Positions 25,471 to 35,281 of a stretch of DNA of 64,000 nucleotides are shown here, one piece after another (the first letter of the stretch is position 1; each line of letters opens with the position of its first letter). The stretch covers positions 62,001 to 126,000 of the forward strand of contig CACBYG010000002.1 in NCBI GenBank assembly GCA_902543535.1, written 5' to 3'. A program made the position numbers and the translations under genes. A model generated the notes under the pieces. The model was given only the letters and a program-made list of their open reading frames with translations. It searched no databases and had not been told where the DNA came from. Source of the DNA: an uncultured Pelagibacteraceae bacterium. Lineage in GTDB: Bacteria; Pseudomonadota; Alphaproteobacteria; Pelagibacterales; Pelagibacteraceae.

Positions 25471-25563
25471 CGAGCATTACTAATACAGTAGTTATTGATA
25501 TTTTCAATGATTAAAGCCTCAAAATTAAAAGAATTTTAATAAATATCTGGTATATAAGAATTT

Positions 25564-26055
25564 ATGATTATTGAATGTCCTTGTAAAAAAAAAAAATTCA
25601 ATATTGATATAAATTTAATACCTGATGAGGGTCGAAATTTACAATGTGGTTCATGTGATCGTGTTTGGTTTTATAAAAAAGAGGATCAAGTTCAAGAATC
25701 AATTTCAGTCATAGAAGGCACTAATAACGAAATAAATGAAAATAATAATCAAGTAAATAATGATAAAACTGACAATCAAGAAAAAAAACAATCGGTTAAA
25801 TTTCAAGATAAAGATAAACTCAAATCATCAGAAATCAAAAAACCTAAAAGTAAATCTGAAGTAACTAAAAAAAATGAAAGTAATAAATTTTTTTCATATT
25901 TAATCATATTTATAATCTCATTAGGAGCTTTAGTTGTTTTATTAGATACTCTAAAAACACCCTTAATTAATGTTTTTCCTGGACTAGAAGTGTTGCTTTT
26001 CAACCTATATGAAACATTGAAAGATATTAAACTATTTATTATAGACCTTTCATAA
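25564..26055 (+). CDS. zinc-ribbon membrane protein (MJ0042 type)
   Basis: A 163-aa protein with an N-terminal zinc ribbon (Cys5, Cys7, Cys28, Cys31; the FNIDINLIPDEGRNLQCGSC pattern of the MJ0042 family), a long polar Asn/Lys/Glu-rich linker (about residues 40-102), one transmembrane helix (about residues 105-127) and a short C-terminal tail. Function unknown; alphaproteobacterial relatives have the same ribbon-linker-helix design. It lies 4 bases before nhaA, and divergent from tRNA-Pro. Confidence 0.8.
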   Translation: MIIECPCKKKKFNIDINLIPDEGRNLQCGSCDRVWFYKKEDQVQESISVIEGTNNEINENNNQVNNDKTDNQEKKQSVKFQDKDKLKSSEIKKPKSKSEVTKKNESNKFFSYLIIFIISLGALVVLLDTLKTPLINVFPGLEVLLFNLYETLKDIKLFIIDLS

Positions 26056-26059
26056 TTCA

Positions 26060-27241
26060 ATGATCAATTATATTTCAAAACCTTTTAAGTGGTTCTTTAA
26101 ATTAGAGGCAGCTAGTGGATTAGTTTTGTTATTTGCTGCCGTTATTGCTTTATTTATAAGCAATTCAAATTTAGATGATTTATATTTCTCAACTTTAAAC
26201 AAATATCTATTTATAGGTATAAATAATTTTGGATTAAAGCTATCCGTAATTCATTGGATAAATGATGCTTTAATGGCAATATTTTTCTTCTTTGTAACCC
26301 TTGAGATTAAAAGAGAATTTTTACAAGGAGAACTTTCAAATATAAAACAAGCCTTACTTCCAATAATTGCAGCCGTAGGTGGAATGTTAGTACCTGCATT
26401 ATTTTATGTTTTTATAAATTTAGGTGATAGTGAAACTTTACAAGGATGGGCTATACCTTCAGCTACAGATATAGCTTTCTCATTAGGTGTATTATCGCTT
26501 CTTGGAAAAAGAGTACCATTATCTTTAAAAGTTTTTTTAACCGCACTAGCTATTATAGATGACTTAGGAGCGATAGTTATTATAGCTCTTTTCTACTCAG
26601 GGGACTTAAGTATAAAATATTTACTTTTAATGCTGGCAGCATTTATTATTTTATTATTGATCAACAAATTTAATATCAAAAAATTTTTACCTTATTTGAT
26701 TGTAGGTTTGTTTCTATGGGATTTTACTCACAACTCAGGTGTACACGCAACTATTGCTGGTGTTCTTCTAGCTATGACAATACCCCATAGGAAAAAAGAA
26801 AAAGATTTTTCATTATTAATTAAAATTGAACATGCCATCAGTCCTTATGTTGCATTTGGTATAATGCCATTATTTGCCTTCGCTAATGCAGGTGTATCTT
26901 TAGAGGGTTTAACTTTTGGGTCTTTGTTAAATAAAGTACCATTAGGAATTTTATTGGGATTATTTGTTGGAAAACAACTTGGTGTTTTTATTTTTTCTTA
27001 TGTTTCTATTAAAACAAAAATAGCACAGATGCCTAATGATACAAGCTGGTATAATTTTTATGGTGTCGGTGTATTAACTGGTATCGGATTTACAATGAGT
27101 CTATTTGTTGGAAATTTAGCTTTTGCAGAAAATATTCAGTATATGGATGGAGTCAAAATTGGTGTATTAACTGGGTCATTATTGTCCACTCTATTTGGGT
27201 ATTTTTTAATACTTCTTACTCCTAATAAACCTAAAAAGTAA
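26060..27241 (+). CDS. nhaA: Na+/H+ antiporter NhaA
   Basis: A 393-aa, twelve-helix antiporter that exports sodium in exchange for protons, fitting a marine cell. NhaA signatures: LEIKREFLQGELS near residue 82, IPSATDIAFSLGVLSLLGKR near residue 131 and the catalytic pair in ALAIIDDLGAIVIIALFYS (Asp-Asp near residue 167), plus TGIGFTMSLFVGNLAF near residue 339. It has a 4-base gap from the zinc-ribbon gene and 8 bases to the peroxidase. Confidence 0.97.
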   Translation: MINYISKPFKWFFKLEAASGLVLLFAAVIALFISNSNLDDLYFSTLNKYLFIGINNFGLKLSVIHWINDALMAIFFFFVTLEIKREFLQGELSNIKQALLPIIAAVGGMLVPALFYVFINLGDSETLQGWAIPSATDIAFSLGVLSLLGKRVPLSLKVFLTALAIIDDLGAIVIIALFYSGDLSIKYLLLMLAAFIILLLINKFNIKKFLPYLIVGLFLWDFTHNSGVHATIAGVLLAMTIPHRKKEKDFSLLIKIEHAISPYVAFGIMPLFAFANAGVSLEGLTFGSLLNKVPLGILLGLFVGKQLGVFIFSYVSIKTKIAQMPNDTSWYNFYGVGVLTGIGFTMSLFVGNLAFAENIQYMDGVKIGVLTGSLLSTLFGYFLILLTPNKPKK

Positions 27242-27249
27242 TTACAAAA

Positions 27250-27795
27250 ATGAAGAAAATATTTTTAAGTGGTATAATAACAATTATGTTTTTTTTTAAC
27301 AATGTAGTTAATGCTGAGTATCAAAAAATTTTTTATGATCTAAGCATAGAAAGTATAACTGGAGAAATAATAAATTTTAAAGAATATCAAAATAAAGCTG
27401 TCTTAGTGGTTAATACAGCAAGTTATTGTGGTTTTACAAGCCAGTATGACGAATTACAAGAACTATGGGACAATTATAAATCAAAAGGCTTGATAGTGCT
27501 TGGGGTGCCATCTAATACATTTAATCAAGAAAAGAAAACAAATGACGAAGTTAAAAAATTTTGTGAGGTAAATTTCAATATAAACTTTCCGTTGTCGACT
27601 ATTACTGAAGTTAAAGGAGATGATGCTCATGAAATATTTAAATGGGCAAAAAAAAACTATGGAAAATCAGCAGTTCCAAAATGGAATTTTCATAAAATTT
27701 TAATTAATAAAGAAGGTAAAATAGAGGATACTTTTGCATCTTTTACCAAACCTATGTCTGAGAAATTAATTAAAAAAATTGAGAAAGTATTATAA
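27250..27795 (+). CDS. secreted glutathione peroxidase-family thiol peroxidase
   Basis: A 181-aa peroxidase with an N-terminal signal peptide (hydrophobic residues 5-19, cleavage near NAEY), hence probably periplasmic. Catalytic residues are Cys60 in NTASYCGFT, Gln93 in NTFNQEK and Trp in the late KWNFHK motif. The loop before Gln93 is one residue shorter than the usual CNQFGxQE. It likely reduces peroxides with a thiol partner; glutathione is not assured. Its stop overlaps the convergent metallohydrolase by 6 bases. Confidence 0.9.
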   Translation: MKKIFLSGIITIMFFFNNVVNAEYQKIFYDLSIESITGEIINFKEYQNKAVLVVNTASYCGFTSQYDELQELWDNYKSKGLIVLGVPSNTFNQEKKTNDEVKKFCEVNFNINFPLSTITEVKGDDAHEIFKWAKKNYGKSAVPKWNFHKILINKEGKIEDTFASFTKPMSEKLIKKIEKVL

Positions 27796-28560
27796 TTTTA
27801 TTGTTAATCCATCATGAGCTGGAATTACATTTTTTGGTAAAAGTTTTTTTAAAACTTTATAATCTAATACTGGTGATAAATTAGTCAAAATAGCATTTTT
27901 AGGTTTGAATTTTGAAATCATTAACAAAGAATTTTCTAAATTAAAGTGGGACGGATGAAAATTGTACCACAAACAGTCAATTACTAAATATCTAAGATTT
28001 TTAAAATATTTATAATCTTTTTCGTATATTTTACTTACATCACTTATATAAGCTAATTTTTTATCTATAATAAAGCAATTGGATTTAACCCTCCCATGCT
28101 CTACTTCAATAGATTTAATTTTAACTTTTCTATTATTATTTGATGCAAAAAAATTATTTCTTAATTTATTTAATCTCAATGTTGCAGGATATTCTTTTGA
28201 ATAACTTTTAAAAATATACGAAAAAGTTTTTATAAGATAATTTGAGGTAAATTTGTCAGCATATACGTTAATCGGTTTTCTACTGTTTATATAGAAGGAT
28301 CTTAAATCATTAATTCCATGTGTTTGATCACCGTGCATATGTGAATATAGTACTTTATTTATCTTTTTAATTTTATGTCTCAATAGTTGCTGTCTAAGGT
28401 CTGGTGAAGTATCTATCAAAATATTTTCATCTGAAGTTTGAAACAATGCTGAACATCTTGTTCTATAGTTTTTTTTATTAGTTGGATCACAATTACCATA
28501 AAAACCATCTGGTCTTGGTACACCCATTGAACTACCACACCCTAATATAATAAATTTCAT
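27790..28560 (-). CDS. MBL-fold metallohydrolase (PhnP/YcbL-like)
   Basis: A 256-aa metallo-beta-lactamase-fold enzyme. It starts FIILGCGSSMGVPRP, keeps IDTSPDLRQQLLR, and has the metal motif HMHGDQTHGINDLR near residue 75; a Gln stands where HxHxDH enzymes have their last His, as in alphaproteobacterial relatives that read HDHADQxHG. Late His residues are VEHGRV and PAHDG. Likely a phosphodiesterase; substrate unknown. It follows tatD by 5 bases at the end of a long operon. Confidence 0.85.
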   Translation of the reverse strand: MKFIILGCGSSMGVPRPDGFYGNCDPTNKKNYRTRCSALFQTSDENILIDTSPDLRQQLLRHKIKKINKVLYSHMHGDQTHGINDLRSFYINSRKPINVYADKFTSNYLIKTFSYIFKSYSKEYPATLRLNKLRNNFFASNNNRKVKIKSIEVEHGRVKSNCFIIDKKLAYISDVSKIYEKDYKYFKNLRYLVIDCLWYNFHPSHFNLENSLLMISKFKPKNAILTNLSPVLDYKVLKKLLPKNVIPAHDGLTIKL

Positions 28561-28565
28561 AACTA

Positions 28566-29327
28566 TTAATTAAAGAACAGTTGATTAAAATTATTTGTAG
28601 TTATTTCAATGAGTTTTGACTTCGGTATTTCTTTAATTGCTGCAAGTTTAACAGCTGTGAAATCAATAAATGATGGTTCATTTTTTTTACCTCTATTTGG
28701 CACAGGTGCTAAAAAAGGACTGTCAGTTTCAATCAATACTTTTTCTAAAGGTAAGGACTTAAAGGTATCTTGCAAATCTAAAGAGTTTTTAAAGGTAATA
28801 ATACCACTGGCTGAAAAATATGAGTTCAATAATAAAAGTTTTTTTGAAAATTCTTTAGATCCTGTAAAACAATGCATTAAAATTTTAAGATCATTATTTT
28901 TGTATGAATTAAGTATTTCATATGTTTCATTTTCTGCATTTCTTGAGTGAACAATTAATGGTGACTTTGTCTCAATTGAAGCTTCTATGTGTTCCTTAAA
29001 ACTCGATATTTGTTTCTCACGATCACTATTATTATAATAAAAATCTAATCCAGTTTCACCTATGCCAATAATTTTTTCATTTTCTTTAAAGTTTTGGACT
29101 AATTGGGAGGAAGTCAAAACGTTTTTGTCACTTTCGTGTGGATGTATACCAACTGTACCATAAATAATGTCGTCTTTATGGATCAATTGTTTAATTTTAG
29201 AAAAACTATCTATTGACGTTGATATAGTCAGCAATTTTTTAATGCCAACATCTTTTGATCTTTGTATTACGTTATTAAGATCACTTATTAATGGTTCATG
29301 ATCAAGATGACAGTGTGAATCAATCAT
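28566..29327 (-). CDS. tatD: TatD family hydrolase
   Basis: A 253-aa TIM-barrel metal-dependent deoxyribonuclease-type hydrolase. Motifs: MIDSHCHLDHE at the N-terminus, YGTVGIHPHESD near residue 56, IGETGLDFYYN near residue 90, LIVHSRNAENETYEIL near residue 122, LMHCFTGS near residue 149 and LIETDSPFLAPVPNRGKKNEP near residue 197. It overlaps metG by 8 bases, the common metG-tatD arrangement. Confidence 0.95.
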   Translation of the reverse strand: MIDSHCHLDHEPLISDLNNVIQRSKDVGIKKLLTISTSIDSFSKIKQLIHKDDIIYGTVGIHPHESDKNVLTSSQLVQNFKENEKIIGIGETGLDFYYNNSDREKQISSFKEHIEASIETKSPLIVHSRNAENETYEILNSYKNNDLKILMHCFTGSKEFSKKLLLLNSYFSASGIITFKNSLDLQDTFKSLPLEKVLIETDSPFLAPVPNRGKKNEPSFIDFTAVKLAAIKEIPKSKLIEITTNNFNQLFFN

Positions 29328-30861
29328 TTTCTTTTACTATTTTTTTAAAGAGTATATCTATTTTATTTATACTATTTCCTTTAATTAAAAATTCATTATT
29401 AGATATGTCTTCTAATTTAATGTCATTTTCACCAAGATTGAATATTTTTAAAACCTTTAATACTGTTCCTGGGATTATTGGATAGAGTAAAAAACTTATT
29501 TTTCTAATAATTTCTAAAGAAGTAAAAACGATGGTATTTAATCTAATAATATCATCCTTCTTTTTCCAAGGTTCTTGATCATTAAAATATTTATTTGCTT
29601 CAAAGAGTGAGTTAACTATATAATCAATATAAAAGTTTAAGTCTTGTTGGTCTATTTTAGATCTGATGTTTTCTAAATTATCTTTAAATTTATTTAAGAT
29701 ACTTAAATCATCTTCTTCAAATTTAATTTTTTCAGGTATTTTTCCATCACAATTTTTTATAGCAAATGCAGTAACTCGTTGACATAAATTACCATAATTA
29801 TTTGCTAAATCACTATTTATACAATCCTCCAATCTATCCTGAGATATATTGCCATCATTTCCAAAAGAGACTTCTTTAATCAAATAATATCTTAAAGGAT
29901 CTAAGCCGTATTCGTCTATAATTTGTAAAGGATCTAAAATATTACCTTTTGATTTAGACATTTTCTCATCTCCTGACAGTATCCATCCATGACCATAAAC
30001 TTTTTTTGGTAGTTCTATTTTGGCTGCTAATAAAAAAGCTGGCCAGTATACAGCGTGAAATCTTAATATATCTTTTCCAATCAAATGTACTGAAGCAGGC
30101 CAAAATTTTTTAAATAATTTATCTTCTTTATTGGGGTAGTTTAAAGCACTTATATAGTTCGTAAGTGCATCAAGCCAAACATAAATAACATGATTTTCAT
30201 TTCCAGGAACCTGAATACCCCATGTAAAAGTTTTTCTACTTACTGAAAGATCTTTAAGTCCACTTTTTACAAAACTTATTACTTCATTTTTTCTTGATTC
30301 AGGTGAAATAAAATTAGGGTTTTTTTCATAAAAATCTAGTAAAGGCTTTTCCCATTTAGAGAGCCTAAAAAAATAAGACTCCTCCTCAATCCACTCTACA
30401 GTTGATTTTGAAATATTTGCAATTTTTTTACCATCAATTTCTTCTATTTCATCTTCATTATAAAACGCTTCATCTGAAACAGAGTACCATCCTGAATAAT
30501 TAGAAAGATAAATATCATCGTTTTTTTCTAGCTCTTTCCATAAATACTGAACAGTTTTTTTATGTCTGTCCTCAGTTGTACGTATAAAATCTGTATTGGT
30601 TAAATTTAAAGTTTTAGATAAATCTCGAAATGTTTTACTAATTTGATCACAGAATTTAAGTGGATCTAAACCTTCTTTCTCGGCTGATCTTTGAATTTTA
30701 AGTCCATGTTCATCAGTCCCAGTTAAAAAACAAACTTTGTATCCATCAATAGTTTTAAATCGTGAAAAAAAATCAGCAATTATGCTTGAATATGCATGGC
30801 CCATGTGAGGTCTAGCAGAAGGATAATATATCGGAGTTGTAATATAAAAATTTTTATCCAT
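29320..30861 (-). CDS. metG: methionyl-tRNA synthetase
   Basis: A 513-aa class I synthetase. The HIGH-like motif is ARPHMGHAYSS near residue 16-26, the tRNA-anticodon and catalytic half has TGTDEHGLKIQRSA, and KMSKS appears in GDEKMSKSKGNILDP near residue 293. It is of the short type without the zinc knuckle insertion and without a C-terminal tRNA-binding dimerisation domain. It overlaps both holB and tatD by 8 bases. Confidence 0.97.
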   Translation of the reverse strand: MDKNFYITTPIYYPSARPHMGHAYSSIIADFFSRFKTIDGYKVCFLTGTDEHGLKIQRSAEKEGLDPLKFCDQISKTFRDLSKTLNLTNTDFIRTTEDRHKKTVQYLWKELEKNDDIYLSNYSGWYSVSDEAFYNEDEIEEIDGKKIANISKSTVEWIEEESYFFRLSKWEKPLLDFYEKNPNFISPESRKNEVISFVKSGLKDLSVSRKTFTWGIQVPGNENHVIYVWLDALTNYISALNYPNKEDKLFKKFWPASVHLIGKDILRFHAVYWPAFLLAAKIELPKKVYGHGWILSGDEKMSKSKGNILDPLQIIDEYGLDPLRYYLIKEVSFGNDGNISQDRLEDCINSDLANNYGNLCQRVTAFAIKNCDGKIPEKIKFEEDDLSILNKFKDNLENIRSKIDQQDLNFYIDYIVNSLFEANKYFNDQEPWKKKDDIIRLNTIVFTSLEIIRKISFLLYPIIPGTVLKVLKIFNLGENDIKLEDISNNEFLIKGNSINKIDILFKKIVKEND

Positions 30862-31777
30862 TTAAAATTCGATCTTCAAATTCCATAAAAATAGACTCTT
30901 CATCTAAATTATAAATTTTGGCGTTAATAATTTTTTTCAAAAAAAGAGTATAAAAATTTAATATTTCAATATTGTTAATATTAATTTTATTCCTAAAGTA
31001 AATTTCAATAAATGAGAAAGTCAATTCAGTTAATTTTTTATCTTTTTTGTAAAGTTTATTTTTGATTATCAATGATAGATAATCTTTTAATGTCAAATTT
31101 TTAATATCAATTTCAAACTCTTCTGAAACATTTAAAATCTTTAACAAATGGCCAGGTGTATTATAGTAATTAATTAATTCTTTATTAAGTAAGTTGTAAA
31201 TATCTTGGTTAATTATCTTATTAGTTATTTCAATTACTTGATTTTGAGAAAGAGAAATCATGAAATTTATACATCTTGATTTTAGGGTGGGAAGCACACG
31301 TTTGTTACTATTTATTAAAATAAAGTTTATGTTGTCGTTTGGTTCTTCGATAACTTTAAGCAATGCGTTTACGGAATTAATGTTAAGTAAATTTATATTA
31401 TTAATCAAAACAAACCTTGGTTTTTCATTAAATGATGATTTATTAAGATTTGAAATTAGGTCACGGATTTGATTAATATCAATATTTTTTTTTCCATCCT
31501 CAACGTCAATGAGGTTAAAATTAGGATTAGATTTATTCTTAATTAATTTAAAAGATTTATTTTCACTATTAATTTTATAATATTTAGTATCATAATTATG
31601 ATCTTCATTTAGGGATAAAATATAATTAATTATATGATAGGCTAAAGTACATTTGCCTATACCCTTCTCACCTGATAAAATTATTTTATTAGGAAACTTT
31701 TTATTTAAATATAGATTTTTGAGCGTGTCAAAAATTTCGTAATGTCCAAATAAACATTTTTGCAATAAAGATTCCAT
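30854..31777 (-). CDS. holB: DNA polymerase III subunit delta'
   Basis: A 307-aa clamp-loader subunit. An AAA+ P-loop is visible (LSGEKGIGKCTLAYHI near residue 34-49) and the sensor stretch SVNALLKVIEEPNDNINFILI near residue 134 with LPTLKSRCINF after it. The zinc-finger cysteines of the gamma-like type are absent, and the protein is very divergent, as expected for delta' in this clade. The tmk-holB-metG context confirms the call. 3 bases from tmk. Confidence 0.9.
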   Translation of the reverse strand: MESLLQKCLFGHYEIFDTLKNLYLNKKFPNKIILSGEKGIGKCTLAYHIINYILSLNEDHNYDTKYYKINSENKSFKLIKNKSNPNFNLIDVEDGKKNIDINQIRDLISNLNKSSFNEKPRFVLINNINLLNINSVNALLKVIEEPNDNINFILINSNKRVLPTLKSRCINFMISLSQNQVIEITNKIINQDIYNLLNKELINYYNTPGHLLKILNVSEEFEIDIKNLTLKDYLSLIIKNKLYKKDKKLTELTFSFIEIYFRNKININNIEILNFYTLFLKKIINAKIYNLDEESIFMEFEDRILNG

Positions 31778-31780
31778 ATA

Positions 31781-32395
31781 TTAAATTAATTTATTTATTT
31801 TATCTAAGATTAATTTCCTATTTTTCTCAATTTCTAAATTTGAATTAATTATCATATATGATTTTTTTTTTGATTTAGCCAATTTAATAAAACCATTCTG
31901 AACCTTGTTATAAAACACTGAATTAAATTTATCGTACCTATTAAGTGTTTTTCTTTTTTTTAGTCTTAAAAACAAGTTTTTATTATTTACTGTATTTAGA
32001 AATGTAAAACCTATTTTTATATCTTTAAGTAAATACTTATTTAACACATTAATTAACTTCAAATTTACACCCATACCATAATGTTGGTAAGCAATTGTAG
32101 AGTCTGTAAATCTATCAATTAGAATAATTTTTTTATTATAATTTTTTTTTATTAAACTAATATTTTCACTTCTTGATGATAAAAATAACAATAGATCTGT
32201 ATCTTTATTAAAATTTGATTTATTATTTAACATTAGTCTCCTGATCTTTTCTGAATTTTGACTGCCGCCAGGCTCACGTATTTTAATAAAGCTGATTTTT
32301 TTTTGTTTTAAATGTCTTGCTACAGAAGTTAAATGGTAACTCTTTCCACTTCCTTCAATTCCTTCAAAAACAATTATAGGTTTTTTAGACATCAC
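31781..32395 (-). CDS. tmk: thymidylate kinase
   Basis: A 204-aa dTMP kinase making dTDP. P-loop FEGIEGSGKSYHL near residue 10-22, the REPGGSQNSEKIRRL segment near residue 40-54, and the DRFTDSTIAYQHYGMG motif near residue 94-109 that contains the base-binding residues. Start could be either of two adjacent ATG codons (32395 or 32392). It overlaps the upstream carboxypeptidase gene by 11 bases. Confidence 0.95.
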   Translation of the reverse strand: MMSKKPIIVFEGIEGSGKSYHLTSVARHLKQKKISFIKIREPGGSQNSEKIRRLMLNNKSNFNKDTDLLLFLSSRSENISLIKKNYNKKIILIDRFTDSTIAYQHYGMGVNLKLINVLNKYLLKDIKIGFTFLNTVNNKNLFLRLKKRKTLNRYDKFNSVFYNKVQNGFIKLAKSKKKSYMIINSNLEIEKNRKLILDKINKLI

Positions 32396-33536
32396 CCCAG
32401 ATTAAATAGTTAATTGATTTAATTAATCTGGATATAAAGTTTACTTTTTTAACCTCTTTCGATGATAATAGGTCATATTCACCAACCAATTCTTGATCGT
32501 AAACCACTCTTAATGTTGCAATTTTTTGATTTTTTTCAATTGGAGCCTCTACAGGTCCCTCATATTTAACAATAACTTTTAGTAATTTTTTTTTAGCTTT
32601 TTTAATAGTTTTATAAATATCTTGTTCTGTATGAGCTTCGACTGAGTCTTGTTTGCCAAGCCAGACATTTATTTTTTGAAAAGGTTCATTAGATTTAGCA
32701 ATTCTGACTAAGTCATAATTAGTTAGTCCATAAGTTAAAAGTTTGGTGCTTTCTTTGGATCTTGAATTTTTTGTATTAAAACCACTACCTACAGCTATCA
32801 ATCTTCTACCATTTCTTTCTATAGAGGATGCTAATGAGTATTTTTCTACAGCAAGATAACCTGTTTTAATTCCATCGGCTCCAAGGTTTTTATAAAGTAG
32901 AGGATTTCTATTACCTTGGGTAATTGGATCACCACCAGTACGATCCCAAGTGAATTCTTTTTCAGCAAACATTTTGTAAAACTCAGGATGTTTTTCGATT
33001 AGATATCTAGACATAATCATTATGTCTCTTACAGTAGAATAGTTATCAGGATCATTGATACCTGAAGAATTAGTGAAATTTGTATTTTCCATACCAATTT
33101 CTCTAGCTTTAGCAGTCATTAACAAAGCAAACTCTTCTTCTGTACCAGCAATACCCTCCGCCAAAGCTATACACGCATCATTACCTGAGGCAATAATTAT
33201 ACCTTTAAGTAAATCTTCTACAGTAACTTGATCTCCTACCATAATAAACATAGAAGAATATCCTGCTGTAGATAATCTCCAAGCCTTTTCGGAAATAATA
33301 AATTTTTCATCTAAACTTAAATCACCAGATTTGATCAAATCAAAAGCAATTATTGAGGTCATAATTTTAGTCATTGAAGCTGGATAAATTGATCTATCAG
33401 GTTCTTTTTCGTACAAAATTTCACCAGAGAAGTAATCTTGGAGTATTGCTGTTCTTGCCTTTACATCAAAATTGGCATGAGAAAATGACTGTATAAATAA
33501 GCTGAGGAAAAAATAAATTATTATTTTATTAAGCAT
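32385..33536 (-). CDS. D-alanyl-D-alanine carboxypeptidase (DacA/DacC type)
   Basis: A 383-aa penicillin-binding enzyme that trims the terminal D-Ala of peptidoglycan stem peptides. It has a signal peptide (residues 1-21), the active-site SMTK (Ser54, Lys57), the SGN triad in IASGNDACIALAEG near residue 112-125 and KTG in GADGIKTGYLA near residue 225-235, then a C-terminal PBP5-type beta domain. It would act in the periplasm. The 3' part overlaps tmk and the 5' part overlaps the RlpA-like gene by 8 bases. Confidence 0.95.
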   Translation of the reverse strand: MLNKIIIYFFLSLFIQSFSHANFDVKARTAILQDYFSGEILYEKEPDRSIYPASMTKIMTSIIAFDLIKSGDLSLDEKFIISEKAWRLSTAGYSSMFIMVGDQVTVEDLLKGIIIASGNDACIALAEGIAGTEEEFALLMTAKAREIGMENTNFTNSSGINDPDNYSTVRDIMIMSRYLIEKHPEFYKMFAEKEFTWDRTGGDPITQGNRNPLLYKNLGADGIKTGYLAVEKYSLASSIERNGRRLIAVGSGFNTKNSRSKESTKLLTYGLTNYDLVRIAKSNEPFQKINVWLGKQDSVEAHTEQDIYKTIKKAKKKLLKVIVKYEGPVEAPIEKNQKIATLRVVYDQELVGEYDLLSSKEVKKVNFISRLIKSINYLIWGDV

Positions 33537-34290
33537 CTTTTAATATTTCCAAGTTTTCAAATTCTAATAATTTTATTTCATCAAATGACTTTTCAAGTTT
33601 TTTTATATCATTAAATGGACCTAATAATACCCTATATTTAGTCTGTGATAATTTTTTTATTAATGGATTTTTCAAATTTGTCTCTTTTTTAATTCTTAAG
33701 ATCATATTCTCTGCTGAGTCCTTATAATAAAAATCAGCAATTTTAATTGAATATAAAAATTTACGTTTCTTTACTTGATTTCTTTTATTTAAGTCTGCTC
33801 CTAAATTATCAATTGTAATACCATCTACAGGTGCTTTTTCGGCTACATTTTTTTCTTCATCAAATGTTTTTGCTTTTTTTGCAATAAATGTGGAATTTTC
33901 AGATATAAGAACAAGATCAACATAAGGCTCACTTAAATCAATAGATAATTCATTAGCAATTCTTTTTGTTATTACTGAATTATAAAAGTCTGAAAATTGA
34001 ACATTATTTGAAATAACTTTAGCAATGATTGATTTATCATTTACAGGATTGGTTATTTTAACAAATGAATTTTTTTTCATTTTTTTATGAAAAATAACTA
34101 AAGCTCTATTATCAATTTTTTTAGATATCTTGTTATCTTTTTTAAGTTGTTCATCATAAATTAACGTAAAACCTGTATTACTATATTTTAAATAATTAGA
34201 GTAATTTACTACTTTTTTGTCATCATCAAATTGTTGGCATGCTGTTAAAAATAAAATGAATAATATAGTTAAAAATTTATTGAAGTTCAT
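33529..34290 (-). CDS. RlpA-like lipoprotein with SPOR domain
   Basis: A 253-aa protein with a lipoprotein signal (LFLTAC, Cys18). The middle portion (about residues 40-130) keeps the double-psi beta-barrel outline of RlpA (VKITNPVNDKSIIAKV and the A-N-E-L-S-I-D end). Residues about 175-250 match a SPOR domain (KIADFYYKDSAENMILRI..., YRVLLGPFNDIKKLEKSFDEI), which binds denuded septal glycan. It probably works at the division septum next to the MltB-like enzyme. The catalytic core is too diverged to promise lytic activity. Confidence 0.78.
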   Translation of the reverse strand: MNFNKFLTILFILFLTACQQFDDDKKVVNYSNYLKYSNTGFTLIYDEQLKKDNKISKKIDNRALVIFHKKMKKNSFVKITNPVNDKSIIAKVISNNVQFSDFYNSVITKRIANELSIDLSEPYVDLVLISENSTFIAKKAKTFDEEKNVAEKAPVDGITIDNLGADLNKRNQVKKRKFLYSIKIADFYYKDSAENMILRIKKETNLKNPLIKKLSQTKYRVLLGPFNDIKKLEKSFDEIKLLEFENLEILKDA

Positions 34291-35281
34291 TTTTAAATTT
34301 ATCTTTTAAAGTACAAACAGCTAAGGCAAATCTTAATGATCGGTTCCATTGTAGTATAATTTCATAATTATCAAAAACAATAAAGGCTGGATTTAATGTA
34401 TCAGCATCAGGTATTATATCTTTATCAGGTGTAATTATTGCTACTTGAAGATTTTGATATTTATTGTCTATTTCATTTATATTTTTAATAAATTTACTAT
34501 ATGATTTTAATTTTTGTTTGTTGTGAAGTTTCTTAGCTGAAACATTTAAATATTTTCTAGGTATATCATTAGATAAATTGACTCTTAGAAAACAAGGTTG
34601 ACCAGCTTTCCAGCCAATTTTATTTAAATAATTACCTGCTGATGCATATGCATCTTTATTATTTTTTAAATCAATTGATCCATTATTGTCATAATCTATT
34701 GCATAGTTTTTCATTGTTGAAGGCATAAATTGAAAAAAACCAAATGCACCTGCCCAAGATCCAAAAAGAGTTTGATAATTAATTTGTTGTTTTTCAATAA
34801 GCTTTAAAAGTATTAACAATTCATTTGTAAAAAACTCAGATCGTCTTTGGTCAAAACTTAGTGTTGCAAGTGATGACAAAATGTCCATTTTTCCAACATA
34901 AGTTCCAAAATTTGTTTCGATACCCATTAATGATAAGAGTAATTCTTGTTCAATATTAAATTTTTTTTCTACTGATTTAACCAGATTTGAATTTTGTTCA
35001 TAAAAAGACAACCCTTTAGAAACTTTTTTTTTAGAAGTTCTCTTTGAGATATAAGTCTTCGTGTCTTCATAAAATTCTGGTTGAAAACGATCGTATTTAA
35101 TAACATTGGGAAGGAATTTAGTATTAGACATCACTTTATCAAAAGTTTTTTCTGAAATATTATTTTTAAGTGCTATTTTTTTAAAACTTTTTTTCCAATT
35201 TTCAAATTCAATATTGATATCAGCATAAACATTAATATTAAAAGTAAATAAGATAATTAATAAGTATTTAATTATTTTCAT
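34277..35281 (-). CDS. lytic murein transglycosylase, MltB family
   Basis: A 334-aa periplasmic enzyme with a signal peptide (residues 1-20). The catalytic Glu122 sits in SLMGIETNFGTYVG. Further family motifs are GSWAGAFGFFQFMPSTMKNY near residue 180 and DNNGSIDLKNNKDAYASAGNYL after it. It cleaves peptidoglycan glycan strands to 1,6-anhydromuropeptides, complementing the neighbouring carboxypeptidase and RlpA-like proteins. It overlaps both neighbours by 14 bases. Confidence 0.94.
   Translation of the reverse strand: MKIIKYLLIILFTFNINVYADINIEFENWKKSFKKIALKNNISEKTFDKVMSNTKFLPNVIKYDRFQPEFYEDTKTYISKRTSKKKVSKGLSFYEQNSNLVKSVEKKFNIEQELLLSLMGIETNFGTYVGKMDILSSLATLSFDQRRSEFFTNELLILLKLIEKQQINYQTLFGSWAGAFGFFQFMPSTMKNYAIDYDNNGSIDLKNNKDAYASAGNYLNKIGWKAGQPCFLRVNLSNDIPRKYLNVSAKKLHNKQKLKSYSKFIKNINEIDNKYQNLQVAIITPDKDIIPDADTLNPAFIVFDNYEIILQWNRSLRFALAVCTLKDKFKNELQ

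Noticed and set aside
28320..28345. Broken metal motif in the MBL-fold protein (HMHGDQTHG instead of HxHxDH)
   Set aside because: As far as I recall, alphaproteobacterial relatives also read HDHADQxHG, so this is a family trait and not a lesion.
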